Source: Chloroflexota bacterium (lineage in GTDB: Bacteria; Chloroflexota; Anaerolineae; UBA1429). Taken from it: DNA of 5,458 nucleotides. The stretch is taken from positions 1 to 5,458 of the forward strand of contig JAAZBY010000089.1 of assembly GCA_012513595.1 (NCBI GenBank). Direction: 5' to 3'. Below are positions 4,928 to 5,458 of the stretch, one piece after another; the stretch's first letter is position 1; every line of letters starts with the position of its first letter. The position numbers were made by a program, and so were the translations under genes. The notes beneath the pieces are model-generated. The model searched no databases, was not told the origin of the DNA, and saw only the letters and a program-made list of their open reading frames with translations.

Positions 4928-5458
4928 TCAGCGGCCCCTCGTCCTCATCCTCCGGCGTGCGGTTCATCGCCAGGCGCATGAGCTCCTGCCGCGCCCGGTA
5001 CTCGTCGGAGCCCTTCATCTTGTCAATCTCTTCCTGCGAGTAGCCCAGTTCCGCCCACAGCACTTCCTCGGGGATGCCCAGCGTCTTCTTGCCCTGGGCG
5101 CGCGCTACCTCGTGGTCCTCGTCGCGCGTCTGGGCGTTATCCCACAAGGTCGAGAGGATGGCCGTCTCGTCCAGGCTGTAGCCCGTGCCGAACGTGTTGG
5201 CGAGACGGATGCCCATGCGTAGGGCGTCCTCCCACGTGTTGCCAAAGTCGACCTGGGCCTTGAGTACCTTGGAGACGAGGCCCGTCTCCTCTTGCTTCAG
5301 CGTGCCCTCGGCAGGGCGCTGGCCCGACACCTGAAAGTAGTGGAGGGGTGTCCGCGTAACCCGCGCGACCTCCTGGGCAAACGTATCTTTGAGGGCAATG
5401 AGCGGTTGCAGGTTCTCCCCCGGCACGCGCCCGAACGCCGTTGCCTTGCTGCTCGACA
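4920..5458 (-). CDS. Phage portal protein, C-terminal part (cut by window edge)
   Basis: An open frame enters from the right edge, giving the last 178 residues. The GTG at 5426 is an internal Val, not a start, since the frame stays open to 5458. The portal is the dodecameric ring at one capsid vertex through which DNA is packaged and ejected. Supporting sequence: ENLQPLIALKDTFAQEVARV, then TRTPLHYFQVSGQRPAEGTL, then K-Q-E-E-T-G-L-V-S-K-V and F-G-N-T-W-E-D-A-L-R. This 'tP.hyf...sG..psg.aLk..E..L..kv...q..fg..w...l' pattern belongs to the stem and crown part of SPP1 gp6-like portals. The last 80 residues are charged and helical and end in an acidic tail, PEDEDEGP. The next gene is a MuF-like protein, the usual portal neighbour, and overlaps it by 8 bases. 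This is the only visible gene that stops with TGA. Confidence 0.88.
   Translation of the reverse strand, partial: SSSKATAFGRVPGENLQPLIALKDTFAQEVARVTRTPLHYFQVSGQRPAEGTLKQEETGLVSKVLKAQVDFGNTWEDALRMGIRLANTFGTGYSLDETAILSTLWDNAQTRDEDHEVARAQGKKTLGIPEEVLWAELGYSQEEIDKMKGSDEYRARQELMRLAMNRTPEDEDEGPLNG

Noticed and set aside
4223..4981. 252-codon plus-strand open frame opposite the MuF and portal genes
   Set aside because: The minus strand carries the clear MuF motif here; the plus frame has no family features.

Overview
This window is the head-morphogenesis segment of a tailed double-stranded DNA phage or prophage (Caudoviricetes). Every supported gene lies on the minus strand, so the operon reads from the right edge to the left edge. 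The DNA is GC-rich, and long open frames on the plus strand are antisense shadows of real genes. The phage identity rests on a recognisable series of proteins: portal, MuF-type minor head protein, scaffold, decoration protein, major capsid protein and connector. The host cannot be fixed from the sequence; a high-GC bacterium is all that can be said. No integrase, terminase, tail gene, tRNA, CRISPR array or insertion sequence is visible.

Layout in transcription order: (1) C-terminal part of the portal protein (5458-4920), cut by the window edge; (2) MuF-like minor head protein (4927-3947), overlapping the portal gene by 8 bases; (3) a 68-residue zinc-ribbon protein (3944-3738), starting 2 bases after the previous stop; (4) coiled-coil scaffold protein (3704-3099); (5) probable head-decoration protein (3086-2634); (6) major capsid protein with an HK97-type or Mu gpT-like signature (2595-1690); (7) Ig-like or beta-sandwich accessory virion protein (1587-1132); (8) small beta-rich phage protein (1077-730); (9) head-tail connector-like protein (717-337); (10) N-terminal part of a GT-B glycosyltransferase (317 to beyond position 1).

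The genes describe procapsid assembly. Portal and MuF protein form the entry vertex, the scaffold organises capsid subunits, the decoration and Ig-like proteins probably sit on the shell surface, and the connector joins head to tail. The glycosyltransferase sits directly behind the structural genes, which suggests (inference) that it modifies a virion protein. Nearly every gene has its own Shine-Dalgarno sequence and spacing is tight, as expected for one late transcript. The two largest gaps, after the capsid gene and after the Ig-like gene, each carry a strong GC-rich hairpin without a U-tract. These may tune or stabilise segments of the transcript. Eight of the nine visible stop codons are TAG, which is unusual for GC-rich DNA.

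No gene-free stretch exceeds about 100 bases. I found no clear new system. The best leads are the glycosyltransferase and Ig-like protein pairing, the zinc-ribbon gene inside the head operon, the intergenic hairpins, and the TAG stop bias.
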